Source of the DNA: Deltaproteobacteria bacterium
GTDB taxonomy: Bacteria; Desulfobacterota; UBA8473
NCBI GenBank assembly: GCA_030623035.1
Contig: JAUXFK010000143.1
Span: 1-7,625, forward strand
Direction: 5' to 3'
DNA: 7,625 bases
Below the pieces are notes generated by a model. The model made no database searches. It saw only the letters and a program-made list of their open reading frames with translations, and had not been told where the DNA came from. Positions 5,686 through 7,625 of this stretch are shown piece after piece. Position numbers and translations under genes: made by a program. How positions within the stretch are numbered: position 1 is the first letter of the stretch; every line of letters begins with the position of its first letter.

Positions 5686-5698
5686 AAAAACCTACCAT

Positions 5699-6361
5699 CT
5701 AATCCAATTGAAACCGAATAGGAATATTGGTCCATACCTTAATACACATTCCATTTCTCTTAGCAGGAATAAATATCCAGTCTTTAATAGCATGTAAAGC
5801 GGATTCGTCCAAGATTCTATACCCGGAAGTTCTCTGCACTTTTATATTTCCCACTTTCCCATTTGGTAAAACTTCTACTTTTAGCAATACAACTCCTTCA
5901 ATCTTCCTTCTCCTGGCCATTATTGGATAGCGAGGTTTCGGATTCTTTAAATAGGTTGGAAATGTTTCCTCTTCTATCTTATTATTTCTATCTTGATTTG
6001 ATAAACTCGTATATTCCTTATTTGCTGTATTTTCAATCAGAGAGGGGATTCCACTGGTGGTAGATTCAAGTTTGGGTTCAGGTATGACTTCAGGTTTATG
6101 GCTGGGTTGAGATTTCAGTTGGGGTTTGGGCTTTTTTTTAGGCTTGGGCTTATGTACCGGTCGAGATATCCTTTCTCCCTCAGATTTAGCCCTCTGTATA
6201 GGTAGCCTCTCTTTTTGAGTTTTATATAAAGAGACCTCTATTGTCCCTTTTTTTTCTCTGTATTCCACTAAATTCGCTGAACGGTTAGGGCTTATAAATA
6301 AGAAACATGCATGGATTGTAAGAGCAAGGCAGGTGGCTATCAAAAGATCTCGGCTAATCAT
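5699..6361 (-). CDS. tonB: TonB-family energy transducer
   Basis: TonB couples the inner-membrane proton motive force, harvested by ExbB-ExbD, to outer-membrane receptors for siderophores, vitamin B12 and similar substrates. The 220-residue protein has a short cytoplasmic start, one membrane anchor (about 6-24, with His17 at the functional His position), a Pro/Lys-rich periplasmic spacer (about 66-98, KPKPKKKPKPQ), and the C-terminal TonB domain (about 138-219) with NPKPRYPIMARRRKIEG, VEVLPNGKVGNI, SGYRILDESALHAIKDW and FIPAKRNG. The ATG is eight bases past the exbD stop, and the site GAGGA overlaps that stop, so translation is likely coupled. It stops at TAG with a TAA only four codons further on. 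No receptor gene is in the window, so the cargo is unknown. Confidence 0.93.
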   Translation of the reverse strand: MISRDLLIATCLALTIHACFLFISPNRSANLVEYREKKGTIEVSLYKTQKERLPIQRAKSEGERISRPVHKPKPKKKPKPQLKSQPSHKPEVIPEPKLESTTSGIPSLIENTANKEYTSLSNQDRNNKIEEETFPTYLKNPKPRYPIMARRRKIEGVVLLKVEVLPNGKVGNIKVQRTSGYRILDESALHAIKDWIFIPAKRNGMCIKVWTNIPIRFQLD

Positions 6362-6370
6362 ATATGTTCC

Positions 6371-6805
6371 TCACTTTTTGCCGGGCCTTACTATCTGTTT
6401 TCTCTCTTCAAATGTCGTCTCTAATGAGACCTTGCTAAGCCCTGATTCCCTCACCAGATCAAGCACCTCTATTATCTTTTCATAGAATGCTCTTTTGTCT
6501 CCTTTAATGTAGACCCTCAAATCAGGGCTGTCTTTCCTTCTCCTTTGAAGGAGAATCTCCATATCTTTGAGTGAGGTTTTCATATCATCCAGGTATATTT
6601 CTCCATTCTCGGTAATCGTTAGGGAAACATAGTCTTTTCTATCAACCACAGCGCTCTTTGCTTTTGGAAGGTTAACGTTTATCCCTTTATGAATAACCAT
6701 AGAAACCATGGCATAGATGAAGAAAACCAGAAGCAAAAATACAACATCTATAAGGGGGATCATCTCTATTCTGGAACGCTTCTGGTCATTTTTCTTTATT
6801 TTCAT
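6371..6805 (-). CDS. exbD: ExbD/TolR-family proton-channel subunit
   Basis: ExbD is anchored in the inner membrane and forms, with ExbB, the proton-driven motor that energises TonB. The 144-residue protein has a short basic N terminus, one membrane helix (about 16-37) with the family signature MIPLIDVVFLLLVFF containing the essential Asp20, then NVNLPKAKS and a periplasmic domain (about 55-130) with ITENGEIYLDD and the VYIKGDKRAFYEKIIEVLD segment. Length and order are standard. AAGGA lies six to seven bases before the ATG. It is 29 bases after exbB and nine before tonB. The tonB gene next door favours ExbD over TolR. Confidence 0.95.
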   Translation of the reverse strand: MKIKKNDQKRSRIEMIPLIDVVFLLLVFFIYAMVSMVIHKGINVNLPKAKSAVVDRKDYVSLTITENGEIYLDDMKTSLKDMEILLQRRRKDSPDLRVYIKGDKRAFYEKIIEVLDLVRESGLSKVSLETTFEERKQIVRPGKK

Positions 6806-6834
6806 TGTTATTCCTTAAGCCCAAAGCCAGCTTA

Positions 6835-7452
6835 TCATTTACTAACTGCTTTTGCTTTATTCTTCTCAAAAACAATCTCCAGGTTTGTCCCGTACTTTTC
6901 TATATTTGAAATGGCATCGTCCGTCTTGGATGAAAAGTAATTGTATGGGATCAATGTAAGTATTGCTATAGAAAGACCTGTAGCTGTTGTTATTAAAGCC
7001 TGTGCGATTCCGCCGGTCACAGCCCTTGGATGCTCAATCCCAGCCGCTCCCAGCAGGTCAAAAGAGTTAATTATACCTGTCACTGTACCCAATATCCCGA
7101 GAAGAGGAGCCATTGTTATCATTGTATCAAGGATTATAAGATGCCTTTTCATCCTCTTTATTTCCTGTGAAGCGGCCATCTCTAAAGCACTGATGAGAGA
7201 AAAATCGAGGTGTACTAACCCACAGAAAAGAACCTTTGCTACAAAATCCCCGCAACCTCTGGCGATCTCCACCGCCTTAATGTAGTCTCCCTTCTCTGCA
7301 AGTTCAAGAATCTCATCTATCAAATGCGAGTTTTTTCTCTTTTCTTCTCTTATCCAAAACATGCTTCTTTCAATAATAACCGTTAATGAGATTACGGAAC
7401 AAAGAAAGAGAGGATACATAATAGGGCCACCTTTGAAAAAATAATCTAACAT
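6835..7452 (-). CDS. exbB: ExbB/TolQ/MotA-family proton-channel protein
   Basis: ExbB forms the pentameric inner-membrane scaffold around ExbD and makes the proton pathway. The 205-residue protein has three membrane helices, about 11-30 (PLFLCSVISLTVIIERS), 106-131 and 148-172, with a cytoplasmic region between the first two. The family core is clear: MAPLLGILGTVTGIINSF (114-131) and GGIAQALITTATGLSIAI (147-164), which line the channel. The ATG follows an AAGGAAGGA site. It is the first gene of a tight three-gene operon with exbD and tonB. The 173 bases upstream to the window edge show no gene and no obvious Fur box, so iron control is not evident from the sequence. Confidence 0.95.
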   Translation of the reverse strand: MLDYFFKGGPIMYPLFLCSVISLTVIIERSMFWIREEKRKNSHLIDEILELAEKGDYIKAVEIARGCGDFVAKVLFCGLVHLDFSLISALEMAASQEIKRMKRHLIILDTMITMAPLLGILGTVTGIINSFDLLGAAGIEHPRAVTGGIAQALITTATGLSIAILTLIPYNYFSSKTDDAISNIEKYGTNLEIVFEKNKAKAVSK

Positions 7453-7625
7453 CTATAAACATCCTTCCTTGTACCAGCAAAAAAAACCTCTGGTTATGGT
7501 CATTTAATTGTATTATTTTAGCCTTATGAAACAGAAAGCACTGGCCAAGCTTCAACGGCAATCAAATTTTAACCCGTGCAGAACTCGCATCTAAGAGAGC
7601 ATAAAGAAAGAACAGTATTCAGCTA

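Larger units (their letters stand above)
5126..5698. other. 573-base region without a protein gene; regulatory signals only
   Basis: This gap separates the end of the LysR gene from the end of tonB (convergent genes). I see no credible protein gene on either strand; the longest plus-strand reading after the sigma-54 site is a 12-codon ATG peptide without a ribosome site. It holds two strong palindromes (5162-5179, 5191-5207), a sigma-54 promoter match (5391-5406), three copies of ATTTCGAC (5283-5290, 5546-5553, 5605-5612) and a small hairpin beside the tonB stop. Convergent genes normally need only terminators, so this much upstream-type signal is unexpected and suggests a non-coding RNA gene or the remains of a lost gene. 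Confidence 0.6.

Noticed and set aside
5687..5701. TAG at the end of tonB as another recoded amber codon
   Set aside because: The TonB domain is complete at this point and read-through would add only a few residues before TAA, so it is an ordinary stop.
7519..7534. Sigma-54-like site upstream of exbB (minus strand, TTGGCCAGTGCTTTCT)
   Set aside because: The -12 element has TTTCT instead of TTGCW and the invariant GC is missing, so the match is too weak.
1..7625. CRISPR array, tRNA, rRNA, insertion sequence or phage genes
   Set aside because: No regularly spaced repeats, tRNA-like folds, transposase-like proteins or terminal inverted repeats were seen.

Overview
The window reads as chromosomal DNA of an anaerobic, AT-rich, Gram-negative bacterium. 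It encodes an aldehyde:ferredoxin oxidoreductase (AOR) family W/Mo-pterin enzyme and a KorD-like 2[4Fe-4S] ferredoxin, which points to an anaerobe. A TonB-ExbB-ExbD set implies an outer membrane. A Deltaproteobacteria/Desulfobacterota-type organism fits best, but that is inference from gene style, not a database match.

Layout. (1) About 1-3440 is a minus-strand unit, transcribed right to left: promoter and palindromic operator candidate (3414-3442), a structured leader ending in a strong intrinsic terminator just before the start codon (3253-3375), the AOR-family gene (1236-3227), a MoaD/ThiS-like sulfur carrier (948-1220), panB (108-908), and the first codons of panC (1-62, running off the edge). 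(2) 3645-5125 is a divergent plus-strand unit: a small secreted GHW-repeat protein with two frame breaks, a 2[4Fe-4S] ferredoxin, and a LysR-type regulator. (3) 5126-5698 has no credible protein gene. It holds two strong palindromes, an excellent sigma-54 promoter match on the plus strand and short direct repeats. (4) 5699-7452 is a compact minus-strand exbB-exbD-tonB operon.

How the genes may work together. The AOR enzyme, its sulfur carrier (for pterin dithiolene sulfur) and the ferredoxin (electron partner) form a plausible redox module, with the LysR protein as its likely regulator. PanB and PanC are the first and last steps to pantothenate; their place directly after the AOR pair is either simple co-transcription or a link to CoA/acyl metabolism. 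The ExbBD-TonB set is a separate energy-transducing system for outer-membrane uptake.

The most notable points are: the MoaD-like gene is interrupted by one in-frame TAG, after which the frame continues intact to the essential C-terminal Gly-Gly (pyrrolysine or suppressed stop versus nonsense mutation); the AOR leader can form mutually exclusive terminator and antiterminator helices; and a near-consensus sigma-54 promoter with upstream palindromes faces a stretch without a gene, suggesting an undescribed small RNA.
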